In this document: positions 51,134-63,260 of the stretch, piece by piece
How the letters are laid out: each line of letters opens with the position of its first letter
How positions within the stretch are numbered: the first letter of the stretch is position 1
Assembly (NCBI GenBank): GCA_015039365.1
Contig: WION01000100.1
Coordinates: 99,480 to 163,479, forward strand
DNA length: 64,000 bases
Direction of reading: 5' to 3'
Source: Amanita rubescens
Lineage: Eukaryota; Basidiomycota; Agaricomycetes; Agaricales; Amanitaceae
Translations under genes and position numbers: made by a program
Notes under the pieces: model-generated
Told to the model about the DNA's origin: nothing
What the model saw: the letters and a program-made list of their open reading frames with translations, nothing else
The model's database searches: none

Positions 51134-51729
51134 TCAGCTCAGAATCTTACGAAGCAAATACCTCAACACGCCACTTTCCTTCGCGCTCTCTTTCGGATAA
51201 TACTTTTCATTCTTGCAAGTATACTTTCGAAGTTGTCCCTCCGTTTCAAAGATTTTGACAGGCCTGCCTGAAATACGAATATCGATAAAATCCACCAGAT
51301 TGACGTGAGTGGACTTGATGAGCTGTTACGTGTGCTCGTTTAGCACGGTGGTCACACAAACACGAGACGGGAAAACACACGCACGTCTCTACACTCTGCT
51401 ATCGTTTCAGGAACCGGATCCACCCCAAGAGCCTCGCAAAGAGCTTTCCACGCTTCAATATCATTCACGCTCGTTCCGTAAAACGACGCGAATTGTTTTC
51501 CCATCGCAGTCCCAAACGCAGATTTCGCCTTTTTCTCTTCTTGGGAACGTGGCATCCAGTCGAAATGGTCTTTCAGGCGCCGGTATTCTTGTGATACGGG
51601 TGCCGTCGAGTCGTACTCAAATTCGGGGTATTCGGAGAAGAACCCTTCGATGAATGTTGCGCTAGAGTTCTGAGGAATGAGTTAGGGGCGTGATGCGCGA
51701 CGAATTGAGAGGGGAACCTTCTTGGACAT
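51134..51729 (-). CDS. Small conserved Agaricomycete protein of unknown function
   Basis: Three exons (51729-51718, 51669-51385, 51322-51134) give 161 codons plus stop, all phase 0. The sequence contains FSEYPEFEYDS, a central KKAKSAFGTAMGKQFASFYGT, AWKALCEALGVDPVP, then KSTHVNLVDFIDIRISG, KYYPKESA and a C-terminal LRYLLRKIL. I recall this layout from a multicopy family in mushroom genomes with no known role. The STHVNLVDF segment is the most conserved part among the local copies. The first exon is only four codons and its donor (GTTCCC) is weak, so the start is uncertain. Confidence 0.7.
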
Positions 51730-51761
51730 CGTTTTGTGTTGTTGGTGGGTTGAGCAAACGG

Positions 51762-51976
51762 TCGTTCCGTAGTAAAACGACGCGAATTGTTTTCCCATCT
51801 CAGTCCCAGACGCAGATTTCGCCTTTTCCTCTACTTGGGAACATGGCGTCGAGTCGTACTCAAATTCAGGGTATTCGGAGAACAACCCCTTCGATGAATG
51901 TCGCGCTAGAGTTCTGAGGAATGAGTTAGAGGCGTGATACGCGACGAATTGAGAGGGGAACCTTCTTGGGCATGGT
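51762..51976 (-). pseudogene. Partial tandem copy of the small conserved gene
   Basis: Repeats the first exon, first intron and the YPEFEYDS...EKAKSASGTEMGKQFASFY region of the neighbour at high identity. Internal codons and everything after the GKQFASFY segment are missing. Confidence 0.8.
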
Positions 51977-52566
51977 TGTGTGGTTGGTAGGTTGAGCAGC
52001 CGTAATTATTAATATTATATTAGCGTGTTTTGACATGGTCAGGGTCCAGGGAACAGGGCGACATTCCCAATGCAGTTGACACGTAATTTGTGTACTGAGG
52101 CGGGAGAAAGGGGAAAGACTGTTAGGGTTAAGTTACGGGCAAGCACGGCCAGAATTCGCGTCCAAAAAGCGCGTTTGATTAAGCTTATAGTAGTAATGGC
52201 AGAAGAAGTTATCAAGGTCAAGCGGCAAACGGTGCCGAATCGGAGTTTGAACTTTGGACGTAACACCTCAGCGTCCCCGGAATTTGGACGTCACCGTCGC
52301 GGCGCCGCCCCTGGTTTATTTAATTATTCCTATACCTGCTGCCCGTCCTCTGATTGTTTTTGTGAAGACGACGGGTGTTCCAAGTTCGTGGACCCACCCC
52401 AACGCGAGCGCGAGTGTCCGAGTTTACTCCTATCGCATATAATCCTATTTCCAATACGATATGTAGGTTTTCAAGATGCTCGCACCGATACGCTTGTTTG
52501 CTCAATATCGCAATGCATGTATATTCACAAATCAGAACGAGAGTTCAATACATTGGAACTGCACAA

Positions 52567-53070
52567 TCAAGACACAATCCTCAGGCTCAAAATCTTGCGA
52601 AGTAAATGTTTCAACACCCGTTCTCTCTCCTTCACGCTTTCTTTCGGGTAATATTTTCCTTCCTCGATAGTATATCCTCGGAATTCTTCTTTCGTTCCGA
52701 AGATCTCGACTGGTTGGCCTGTGATGCGGGTATCAATAAAATCAACCAGGTTGACATGTGTCGAATCGATGACCTGTAGATGATTTTCGTGCGAACAAGT
52801 CGACCTTGAAAAATTGAATACGTACGTTTTTGCATTCTTCGGGATCGAGTTGACGCCAAGAGCAGCGCACAGAGCCCGCCACGCTCTGATGTCATGCACG
52901 TTTGATCCTCCTCATCGCTCTACCGATCGCCGGCTTGAAAGCTTTCTTTTCTTGCCGTTCCTGTCTCTGAGGTGGCGATACTCTCGGTTCACAGGTACCG
53001 TCGGGTCATAGTCAAACTTTGGGAATTGAGCAAAGAATCGGGCTATGAATGTCGCAGCTGATCTCTAATG
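52567..53070 (-). pseudogene. Third, frameshifted copy of the small conserved gene
   Basis: Segments align in order with the intact copy: ATFIARFFAQFPKFDYDPTVPVN, then an EKKAF-containing stretch in a second frame, then DIRAWRALCAALGVNSIP and STHVNLVDFIDTRITG in another frame. At least two frameshifts separate them. It is more diverged than the 51.7-kb fragment, so the duplication is older. Confidence 0.75.
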
Positions 53071-55605
53071 GAATAGTGAGCGACAGAATCACAAGCGAGT
53101 TGTAAGGAAGGCAGCGATCCCGAATGGGAGTTTGAAAACGTCAACTTTGGAGACGTGTCCACCATCGCTGCCGCAGGAGATAGCACGGTAAGTAAAAACC
53201 ATTCCTGGAACAATACGGCCTTTGATCCCCCTTGGTCCTTCAGCGGCGACTAACCGTGAAGTAGAACATGGGCGTTGCAACTTAGAAGGCGCATCTTGAA
53301 TTGAACGTGTGCGAGAACGTTTCTTTGCTTTCGGTGAATGTTCACGTCACTGACTCGACGAGAGCCCAAAGCTAATTTTTCCCGCGAACAATCGTTACAA
53401 CACTGCTACTTGACGCACTACGCATGCTCCACGGATTTTTGACATCCGCGCGTCCTTAACGTGCGTATTCAATGGTATATGCTCAGGACGTGCACACTAA
53501 TGTACTGGATCTTTCATATGCATATATGCTTACAAGTCCGGCGAAAGAGAACTCGATGTATAGGAACTGTACGATCATCTCCCATCGCAGGCTATCCTCC
53601 GGGTAGCAGTCATTGAATGACGCAATTTCACGAGCAAGACGTACCACAATGAAGCACCTCTATCGTACTTATAACACAGTAACTATCTTAGTTGTCATTC
53701 CCGTCACCGATATCAGAGCAATGTCATAGCTTAATGATTGGTCGTGGAGAAACCTACCGGCGCTGAATGAACGTAAAGCGGATGCCGTTGAATGTTCATG
53801 TCAAGGATGCTTCTTCGCGGCATCACTCCACACACGTGTCAGTTGTACTAAGATCAATCGATACACTTATCAAGTGAGTTAAATGAATGTAGTGCAGAAT
53901 TAAGAACGTCACCCCCCACCTGCTATTCCACGTTTTCATAAGTGCCTCAAGTTTGGCGTAGAATAAACCGAGTAGATTGTTGGAGAGGTTCTCAATGGAG
54001 AACAAGCCGATCGATTTCAGGCTACGTAGTCTGATCCATTGGACCTGCAAATTCCTTGACGCGGGATACGAGAGTCCTGAAATGCTATGCATAAGACATG
54101 AACCGATCGAGCGGAAATAGGAAGCTTACTCTTATCGTGGATTCTCAGTATATCCACCCGGGCTAAACCGTAGATGACCCTCGAGCAGGACGGCGGGAGT
54201 GGCTGTAATTGCATAGATGAATTACAACCGCCTTACGGGCAGCATCGACTCCCTGTTGACGAATGATTGGTGCCCTCGATGTGTCGAAGAGCTTGTCAAC
54301 GACCTCGGACAATAAGATCAGGTATCGATTAGGCCAGAAGTGGTATCTCCATGGGAAATTGCTTTGTCGCAGGGTATAGGACAGGGTAAGCATATATACG
54401 TGCGGATGAATGCCGATGTGTGCACGGGTGCTGCACCTGTGGGTGGAACGAATAATATGCGCGTCACGGTGCATGATGCAGCAGTAGCAAAGGCCGGTGG
54501 GTCGATTCTGCTGTGCTGGTGTCCCGTGAATGCTGGTGCATATCGGTGGGAAGGAAAGCGAGTCGATACTTACGTTTATAACCAATATCTCCCGTCCCTC
54601 AGCTCTGGAGAGGTAGGCTTGCATGGCATTCGTCATCATCACCATGATGACTGGCGCGCCCTGGCCCCAAGACGATCCGAATGATAATGTCGTAAGCCCT
54701 ACAAGTTCAGAAGATTTCTCCGTTCCTGTCGAATGTACGGATTAGAAGTTGAGGATTGAGAAGGAAAAAAACGCGGTTCTACTACCTAAGGATCAAGCAT
54801 ACGAGTCTCTAGGGCAGACTTAGCGAGCGAAATGGTTGACGCCGATGATCACGGTTGATCTTGATAGCGTTGAGGTGATAATACTGTTGCAGCAGGGTAA
54901 GCATGAACTAGCGGTCGAGATATAGAACAGAACTACTCACTGAGAGCCACGGGTACACCACCAAATGGTGCAAGGAATCGCGCATCGGATGGAACGCTGG
55001 CAGCAACTTCGGGCCGGAAGTCCGGAACCCATACAACATCACGCACGTGCACACTTTCAGCCTGTTCAGGGCCAACTCAGGGAACATGGTCGTCATGTTG
55101 ATGCTCCAGCTTTAAACTCACTAAATTAAAGTGCAACTTTACCATGTCTGGACACTTTTATGATGGTGTGCATGTGCAAAATGACATCGCCTTGTGGACT
55201 TACTTTGTACACGTTCACAGAAGTGGAAAACGGCGCACGTTGCAACAATGCAAGTAAATGCCCGCTTCCGCGTCTGGCTACATGCCTCTGCACCCGCTTT
55301 CCATGGGAACGAATAATTTCTACCTATAGACATACTGATCCGTCGTCCGGAGAAATACGATCATACTTATATGTGCACGTTCGTGATTTATATCGCGTGG
55401 AGCTTTTCAGGGATGAATCAAGGTCATGCGAAATCGAACGCGTAGATACACGCTGACACGCCAAGCATTTGGCGCAATATGCAACTTAGACAGTCGATTC
55501 GACCATTCCACAGATGCACTGCGTTCCTAGAACATTACCTCCCGTTAAATAGACGTCACGGTCAAGTTCCTTACTTCTGTCGGATCCGCTCAACCCGGTT
55601 TCGCC
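53071..55605. other. No confident gene; possible decayed reverse-strand gene
   Basis: Reverse-strand frames near 53823-54214, 54163-54645 and 54908-55096 are joined by plausible GT-AG sites and include stretches such as PPSCSRVIYGLARVDILRIH and LALNRLKVCTCVMLYGF. These look like F-box/leucine-rich-type sequence but cannot be assembled into one frame. The right end (55.1-55.6 kb) is the presumed promoter side of the phosphatase. Confidence 0.3.
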
Positions 55606-56910
55606 ATGCTTGTAGCCAACATGTTCAACCTCCCCGCCGTGGCCGCGATGAGTGCAATCACGTTCGCTATACTCGCTTCTGCCCAGGGCGTCCTTCCAGA
55701 CAGCCAGGTGCCCAACGTAGGCGGTGGTGTGTGGAAAGCTAATGACCCCCAGCTAGCCAACTACACTTTTAAATTCCTTCCACCGTTCGCAACCGATTAC
55801 CAAGGCTATTACAAGTGGGCTGCCAATAACAACACCGTAGCCCTCCAAAACGCCACCGCCGTTGTTTCACCTCTAGGTTTGACGATGATTGGCGGTGCGG
55901 ATGCCACCGACACCAAGTACGCTTTTTTCGAAGTTAGCGAAGGAAAGCCGAAGAAGATTTCTACAAACCCCAAATGTCATGGTCACTCCGAGTCGGGCTC
56001 GGATGACTCGGAGTCCAAAAACTGTGGTACATGGAAGTTTAAGAAGATCCTACATGTGATTTTCGAGAACGAGGTGTACAGCTGGACGATGAATGACATG
56101 TGGTGGAAGCTTTTGGCCACCCGTGGCAAGCTTTTGACCAACAGCCACGGTGTGACCCACCCCTCGTTCAGCAACTACGTCAGCTTGGTCGCTGGAGATT
56201 ACTTCGGTATCGAGAACCAAGACTGGTACAACATCAACGCTACGACCGTCTATGACCTTCTTGATGCCAAAGGTCTCAGCTATGCCACTTACGCTGAATG
56301 GTACACCCCCGCTGCTACCGCACGTGGTCCCCACGACTGCAACAACGAGTTGTTTATGGGCCCCCTCGACAACACAGACCCGCAATGGAACGGCCCCGTC
56401 TACCGCCGTGTGGACGTCCCACCGCTGTTGTTCTCCACATATACCAGCAGTTACACTCGCTGCAGCAAAATCTACAATGCCACTGCGCAGTTCGACAAGG
56501 ATGTGAAATCGCACAAACTCCCCACTTACTCTTTCTACGTCCCAGACATGCTTCACAATGGACACGACCCCACGCCCGACGAGGACTATGTTCACCAGGC
56601 TACTTCTGCTGGTATCTGGTTCAACGCCTTCCTCGACATGTACCTTCCCGCATTGACCGCTCAAGGTACCCTCGTAGTAGCGAGCTGGGACGAGGCCACC
56701 TGGCAAAATGACGACGACTCTGTCCCCAACAACAACAACTCCATTGCTACGCTACTGTTCGGTCACGGCATCACCCCCAACACCGTCGATCATACATATA
56801 TTACCCACTACGGGACCCTCCGCGGCGCTATTACCAACTTTGGCCTGGGATCCCTTGGCCGTAACGACACCAACACCACCAACGGCGATCTGTCTAAGCT
56901 AGTCAACTAG
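55606..56910 (+). CDS. Secreted acid phosphatase (phosphoesterase family, PF04185-like)
   Basis: Single exon, 434 aa. Signal peptide: hydrophobic FNLPAVAAMSAITFAILA followed by a likely cut after ASA near residue 26. An internal Met6 could be the actual start. Phosphoesterase features in order: IFENEVYSWTM (family position of the N-terminal E-N motif), THPSFSNYVSLVAGDYFG, PDMLHNGHDP, and VASWDEATW with the acidic metal-binding residues. Several N-x-S/T sites (NYT, NNT, NAT, NTT) suit a glycosylated secreted enzyme. Role: releases phosphate from organic monoesters outside the cell; such genes are commonly phosphate-repressed, though no site is evident here. The length fits fungal members. Confidence 0.85.
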   Translation: MLVANMFNLPAVAAMSAITFAILASAQGVLPDSQVPNVGGGVWKANDPQLANYTFKFLPPFATDYQGYYKWAANNNTVALQNATAVVSPLGLTMIGGADATDTKYAFFEVSEGKPKKISTNPKCHGHSESGSDDSESKNCGTWKFKKILHVIFENEVYSWTMNDMWWKLLATRGKLLTNSHGVTHPSFSNYVSLVAGDYFGIENQDWYNINATTVYDLLDAKGLSYATYAEWYTPAATARGPHDCNNELFMGPLDNTDPQWNGPVYRRVDVPPLLFSTYTSSYTRCSKIYNATAQFDKDVKSHKLPTYSFYVPDMLHNGHDPTPDEDYVHQATSAGIWFNAFLDMYLPALTAQGTLVVASWDEATWQNDDDSVPNNNNSIATLLFGHGITPNTVDHTYITHYGTLRGAITNFGLGSLGRNDTNTTNGDLSKLVN

Positions 56911-57980
56911 TTTTGGCGGGTCGATTGTAAGCGCAATTGTTAGGCTATCCGTACGAATTACTTATGGAACTTTTGTAGCTATGTCATGGACTCATACGCT
57001 CCTTTTTCTCATTTGTTTCAACGAAGAAGTCTTGCGTGTATATATACTCGAGTCAGATTTCGAACGGAAGCTTGTAGTTTGCTCATAGTTACTAGTCACC
57101 GACGTTTTTTAATCGAATCCATACCATTTTGGCAGGACGCAGTTCTCAATATTTATCCCCCTCATCCGGCGAAAGCGAGGGGAGGTGCAGAAGCAGAAAA
57201 GACTGAAGCGGAAACATGCCGACTCCTCCATATAAAACCTCGCAGAGAACGGTTACATTGCTATGTAGGAGGGTGACCCATACAGACCACTGCAGACATT
57301 GAGTGCGACAGCGGTGAGGACGGGGCGCGCCGATCTCTTACAAAGTCTCCCGAGAAGGGGAATTCGAATCAGTACTACTAAGCACCGGCCGATTTTTATC
57401 TGCGATTGAATGCTGTCGATGCCAGAAGTTTGCCTCGACTGGGACCTAGAGCTGGTGTTCAAGGTCTCCTATAATTTTGCGAGTGCATGGTAGGTATCTT
57501 GATATTATCCCGACCGCCCAAGCCGATTGGAGCTGGAGCTGAAACGTAAGCTCGGCTTGGCTCCGGATCAGCTCGGCTCCACCGGCTCTGACCTCCAAGC
57601 TTTCTCGCCGTCTACAGGTTTCAATGAGAATGCGACGCGACTCCAACGAACACACAAAATCGAGAAATGAGGCTTCAGCACCAACGACAAGAGAACGAAC
57701 AGTGTTGGAGTGAGGGGCAAAGGAGTTGAACTGGCCGACGCTTAAGCATAGGAGACCAGCGATTAGAGACGCCCAAGAGCGAGAACATGGATGACGGTGC
57801 ATCCCGGTCGACCGCAGATCGGAGCTGAGCGTATATGGGGCCGTGCTTTGGGTTTACGGATAGCGGGAGAGTGAGAGAGAGGTCAGTATCCACGGTGGAC
57901 GTCCAGAGGCGCGCAGTACATCTTTGGACCATATATCAGTCTTCTTACAGTACATGAACAGACAACTTTACCACAATATT
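56911..57980. other. Intergenic; no confident gene
   Basis: Lies between the phosphatase and the NLR 3' end. A reverse-strand frame at 57446-57802 (118 codons, starting with a signal-peptide-like SWASLIAGLLCLSVGQ) could be a small gene, but no homology is recognised. Confidence 0.35.
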
Positions 57981-60900
57981 TTAACAGTCAATATCATTTA
58001 CCTTATACCATTCGTCTCCAAGAGCCATGCGGCTAACGTCGACCTCCACCCCTCTCGGAATTACCATCCTGTTGCCAGGCAAAAAGAAGGCATGTCTAAG
58101 ATTTGGTGGAACCCAGAACAGAAGTTCGCCATCACGACCAGTAAACCATCCTTGCCCATTCATCTTCGTGTGCTGAAATATTCCAGCAGGATCGTGAAGA
58201 GCATGTTCTTTGCAAGACGAGAAAGTTGGTGAAGAAACCTAATGTATCAACGTTGACAGAATACTATTGTGAAAAGCCTGAAGACCATACCTTTGCGTCA
58301 AATTCATCCCATAACCGGATCGTGTTGTCATCCGACCCCGATGCTATGCACTTGCCGTCTGTCGATAATGCAACAGATATGACAAAACTCTGATAATGTT
58401 CCCCCAGGGGTGTGAGTCGGAGCAGTTCTCCCGTCTCAGCGTCCCACAATCCAATTGTGTTGTCGCCTGACCCCGATACAATGTGCTTGCCAGTTGGCAA
58501 GAATGCAACAGACATGACCATATCCTGATGTCCCTCCAACGGTGCCCGCAGTGGCTCTCCTGTGTTGGCATCCCACAAACAGATTGTCTTGTCATCTGAC
58601 CCTGATACGATGTGCTTGCCATCTGGCGAGAATGCGACAGACTTTACTGAACCATGATGTCCCTCCAGAGGTGCTCGCAGTGACTGTCCCGTCTCAGTGT
58701 CCCATAATCGGATTGTGTCATCCTCTGACCCCGACACGATGCACTTGCCATCTGGCGAGAATGCAACAGACATGACCGAACGCTGATGTCCCTCCAGAGG
58801 TGCTCGCAGCGGCTCTCCCGTCTTCGCATCCCACAATCGGATTGTGTTGTCAGATGACCCCGATGCAATGCATGTGCCATCTGGTGAGAAGGCAACAGAC
58901 ATGACCCAATCCTGATGTCCCTCCAGAGGTGCTCGCAGCACCTCTCCCGTCTCGGCATCCCACAATCGGATTGTGTTGTCATATGATCCCGACACGATGG
59001 ACTTGCTGTCTGGCGAGAATGCAACAGATGCAGTCCAATGCTGATGTCCCTCCAAAGGTGCTTGCAGCGGCTCTCCCACCTTGGCATCCCACAATCGAAT
59101 TGTATTGTCATTTGACGCTGACACGATGTGTTCGCCATCTGGCGAGAATGCAACTGATGTAACTGGACCCTGATGTCCCTCCCTGAGAGGCACTCGCGGC
59201 AGCTCTCCCATCCCAATGTCCCACAATCGGATTGTGTTGTCCTCTGACCCCGACACGATGCGCTTGCCATCTGGCGAGAATGCAACAGACCCAACCCGAC
59301 CCCGATGTCCCTCCAGAGGTACTCGCAGTGGCTCCCCCGTCTCTGCATCCCACAATCGGACTGTCTTGTCATATGACCCTGACACAACATGTTTGCTGTC
59401 TGGCGAGAATGCAACAGACATAACCCAATTCTGATGTCCCTCCAAAGGTGCTCGCAGCGGCTCTCCCGTCTCGGCGTCCCACAATCGGATTGTGCTGTCG
59501 TATGACCCTGACACGATGCGCTTGCTGTCTGGCGAGAATGCAACAGACGTGACCAAACCCTGATGTCCCTTCAGAGGCGCTCGCAGTGGCTCCCCCGTTT
59601 CTGCATCCCATAATTGAATTGTCTTGTCATATGATCCTGACACAATGTGTTTGCCATCTGGTGAGAATGCAACAGACATAACCCAATTCTTATGTCCCTC
59701 CAAAGGTGCTCGCAGCGGCTCTCCCGTCTCGGCGTCCCACAATCGGATTGTGTTGTCGTACGACCCGGACACGATGCGCTTGCCGTCTGGCGAGAATGCA
59801 ACAGACGCGACCCAACCCCGATGTCCCTTCAGAGGCGCTCGCAGTGGTTCCCCCGTCTCAGCATCCCATAATCGGATTGTGTTGTCATACGACCCCGATA
59901 CAATATGCTTGCCATCTGGTGAGAACGCAACAGACACGACCAAATTCCGATGTCCCTCCAGAGGCGCTCGCAGTAGCTCTCCCATCTCAGCATCCCACAA
60001 GCAAATTGTCTTGTCATACGACCCCGACACGATGCGCCCACCGTCTGGTGAGAATGCAACAGACTTTACAGAATCGGTATGGCCATATAGCTCTCCCTGC
60101 ACGACCGACCACGTTCCATTATGGTCAGAAATTATTTTTGCAGAACGATGGAACTTGTCCGCAAACGTCGTCGAAATACATGAATTCTTGGGCGAAAATG
60201 GCAGTGCAGATAGGTACAGATGAGGGGTGCTGAATGAAATAATGCCACTGAATAGACGAAGAAACCTTTGTGCATCCGCTACGTCATTCACGGTTCCTAT
60301 ATATTTTTCCTGGGGCTAGTACACATTAGAAAATATACGGTGCAGAGAACCAGTTGACATACCGTGATCCACTGAATGAGAGATGACAGCGACCCAGCGC
60401 ATGTATTGATGGACTTGAGGAGGCTGAGCGCTTCAAACCAGAACAACAATTCCTTGTCGCTGAACAATTTGCGAACGAGGTCTGCAACGGACACGTTGAA
60501 CGGCATGTTACAAACATGGACAGTCCAAAATCGACACGAATACGCCAGTTCAGGGGAGATACATTCTTTGACGGTACGATCATAGAGATCGGGGATTTTG
60601 GAATTAGGAAGGTAGGAAGTTGGAATTTGGCAAATGTTGAATCGCAGTCCGTTCTCCATCACCAGAAGGCAGGAGACGGCGAGACTTTCCTGAACAGGCG
60701 ATACGTCAATGAAGTACTCGCCACTCCGATCACGATCGATCAAGAAATCGGGAAAGGAAGCATGGAGGGCACGGATAGGGATCGAAGAATCAGTGGTTCC
60801 GCCGAGGAGTGCACCCATTGGGATCACAATGGAGCGGAGATCAATATCCGAACCGTTAACAAAATGGCGCCTCATTGCCGCTAATGAGGCAAGAGGAAGT

Positions 60901-63260
60901 GGCTCCACGGTTCCGAGGATTTGTGCCATCACAGATTTGAAGCGATCAATACAACGACGGCGCGCGGGTTCGTCTTTTGGAAACATTGCTTCCAGAGTGA
61001 GCCTATACATCCCGTCGAGCAGCGGAACGTCTTTACTGCGAGCCATGATGGCCGTGAAACGCCCTTCTGCAGTAAGTCCTGCGCCCGCGCTATTCTCCCC
61101 CTTCACAAACGCACAAGCCAACCGGGCCCACTCAAACAATCCACCAGATTCACGAGCAAGGGAAGCTGAAAATGTCGGAAGCGCGGGTCCCACCTCTATC
61201 TCTAACAGTTGATCGGTAACATAGCGAAGAACGTCAAGTTCCGTTGATGGAATGCTTTCCATGGACTTTTGTCGAACATGGATAACACTTTTGAATGCGT
61301 CAACGACATCTAGCAATGGTCGCGATGTAAGCAGGATCCGGAAGTGAGGGGGAAGGTTTGTGATGCTTCCTTTGGTCTTGGCATGCTTTCCAGCAAGAAT
61401 CCGAAGAATGTGCCGTCGCGAATTTGTATCACCACTCTCGTCCAACGCGTCAATGACAATGACAATAGGTCCTGCCATTGCATCCGACATTGCATTGGCA
61501 GGCTGAACAATCAGCTCCTCCCATTGCTGCAAAACATCAGGAGTGTTCCTGAGCGACGTTTTATGATGGATTGCAGCCGCCAACGCTTTTCGCAACTGGG
61601 GGTGACAGTCAGCGAGGTCCTGTGCGATGGTTGCAAAGATCTTTTCATGGCGCCGTTCTGCTGCCCGGTTCCGGTCAAAGCAAAAAAGAGATCCAAGGCG
61701 TCCCAAAGCTTTAAAGCGGTGAGCGATGGTGTGAGCAATCGCAGATTTTCCGGAACCGGCGGTGCCATGGAGACAGAATAATCGAGGCGCGCTATCGTCG
61801 ACGTCGTTAATCCAATCCGTGATTTCATCGAGAATTTCGCCACGGGTCCCCTCCAAACAAAGCTTTTGGGTATTGAGGCCCGCACCCGCAGCATACGGCA
61901 TACTATTGAGGTCCAAGTCTTCTGCTTTAACGTGCAAGTGTCAGAGAGCGCGGCCGGATTGATTAGAAAAAGGACTCACGCAATCCTTCAAAATGATCCC
62001 AAATCCGATGCACAACTACCAACGTATCTCCTATAGCGCCGTCGCGGAACTCTTGCATAAGTTTGTCGAAAACGCCGTTAAACTCTTTCACGCGGTCGTC
62101 CGTCCCAGACAACAAGTTCTTGATAAATCTCGTCCCTTGACAAACAGGTGAGTTCACCGCCGGTATTATTACAATGCAACCTCAACGTACGGAATTTCTC
62201 GTTTTTCGAGTACTCCCGAATGAAATAGGAACACTCCAGAGTTTGATGGGTGATACACTCGACGACACTCTTCATGGACTCAATGCGCTGTAATTCTTCC
62301 CCCGTAAGGAATGTATACACTTCATCCATCTTTAGAAGGAGGGATCTGATTGAGTCGTCACGGTTCACTTGATCGATAATCGTCTATTCAATATCAGCCC
62401 CACCAGTCGCAGGTAACGTATGAGACCCGAACCTTGGATGCAACAGAGAGTATGGTCCAAGCAGCGTATGCGTAAGGGTGGATCTAGGCATTAAATCAAT
62501 ACACAGGTACCATTGTACAGTATGGGTGGAATTTACCGTGGCTAACTTGTTAACAATGTCGTTGAACATGGAAAGCTTGTCGAGGAACAATGATTAGCGC
62601 TGTCGACTGTTGATACAACACCTCGGATAGGCGAGCCAAGGGTCTTCATATTAGAGAGGGCGGTACTCGCGGTCTCGCGGGCTTCCTCCGCAGTAGCGAG
62701 CGCCGAGACGGAAGTCATATCGACTGGGGTTTGGGTAGACTGAGATGGGGAAGGACGGGGATCCTCCTATCGACGTCAAAAATCTTCTCTATGGAACTGA
62801 TGAGGGGACACACCTTATGGTCAAAATAGACCTTGACGAGGGGATCGTGAGTTTGAACAATATACGGATCTAGTGAGATCAATCAGCATCGCTCAGGGTT
62901 AATGGAGTCGAGAAGAAAAACGGCTCACTTGTAAGATCGCGTTTAACTATTTCATGGAACGACAACGTCCATTCCTTCTCAAGTTTGAGTTTATTTTTAG
63001 GCCAGACACGGTGAGTTCTGAGGAGACGAAGGGTCGCTTCCGATTGCGCATCGATACTACAACAAGTTAACTTCCGGTTACTGACTCAAAAGTTTAAACG
63101 GAAGGGCGTACATCGCTTTATCCTCCAAGACCCCATCTCAAGGTAGTTTCCCCGCGTTTGAAATGCTTTTGCACCGTTGACGTCCCTGTCCCATTGTCCA
63201 ATTCTAATACTGGGGCTGCCTGCCAACCGATGGGCTTTGCAAGGATAAGTTCGACTTCTT
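57981..63260 (-). CDS. NACHT-WD40 NLR (HET-E/NWD class)
   Basis: STAND receptor: NACHT switch plus WD40 sensor. Exons I can chain: from about 62718 (MTSVSALATAEEARET) to 62537, then 62483-62433, 62383-62191, 62135-61980, 61921-60363, 60315-58291 and 58238-57981. The helical N-terminal domain spans LATIHPYAYAAWTILS to VVVHRIWDHFEGL. NACHT: Walker A LHGTAGSGKSA, Walker B IVIVIDALDESG, sensor ILLTSRP. Then a winged-helix-like region, 14 WD40 repeats, and a tail (GWFTGRDGELLFWVPPNLRHAFF) typical of Agaricomycete members. Further coding-like exons (DPYIVQTHDPLVKVYFDH; VKRDLT; NYLEMGSWRIK) lie at 62.8-63.25 kb, so the true start is probably upstream. One apparent frameshift near 62590 leaves intactness uncertain. 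Members of this class control heterokaryon incompatibility in ascomycetes; the role here is unknown. Confidence 0.8.
58308..60087 (-). repeat. Fourteen tandem WD40 repeats (129-bp units)
   Basis: Unit GH..V.SVAFSPDGK.IVSGS.DNTIRLWDAETGEPLRAPLE, 43 residues, repeated 14 times. That is enough for two seven-bladed propellers. Most units differ at only a handful of positions, concentrated just after GH (RNL, RGW, KNW, QGL, QNW, QDW, QRS, HGS). This is the high-identity class of WD repeats seen in fast-evolving NLRs. Confidence 0.95.

Noticed and set aside
58542..59801. Several long ORFs on both strands overlapping the WD40 region
   Set aside because: They are shadows of the 129-bp in-frame repeats. 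Only the reverse-strand frame has WD40 motifs and joins the NACHT exon.
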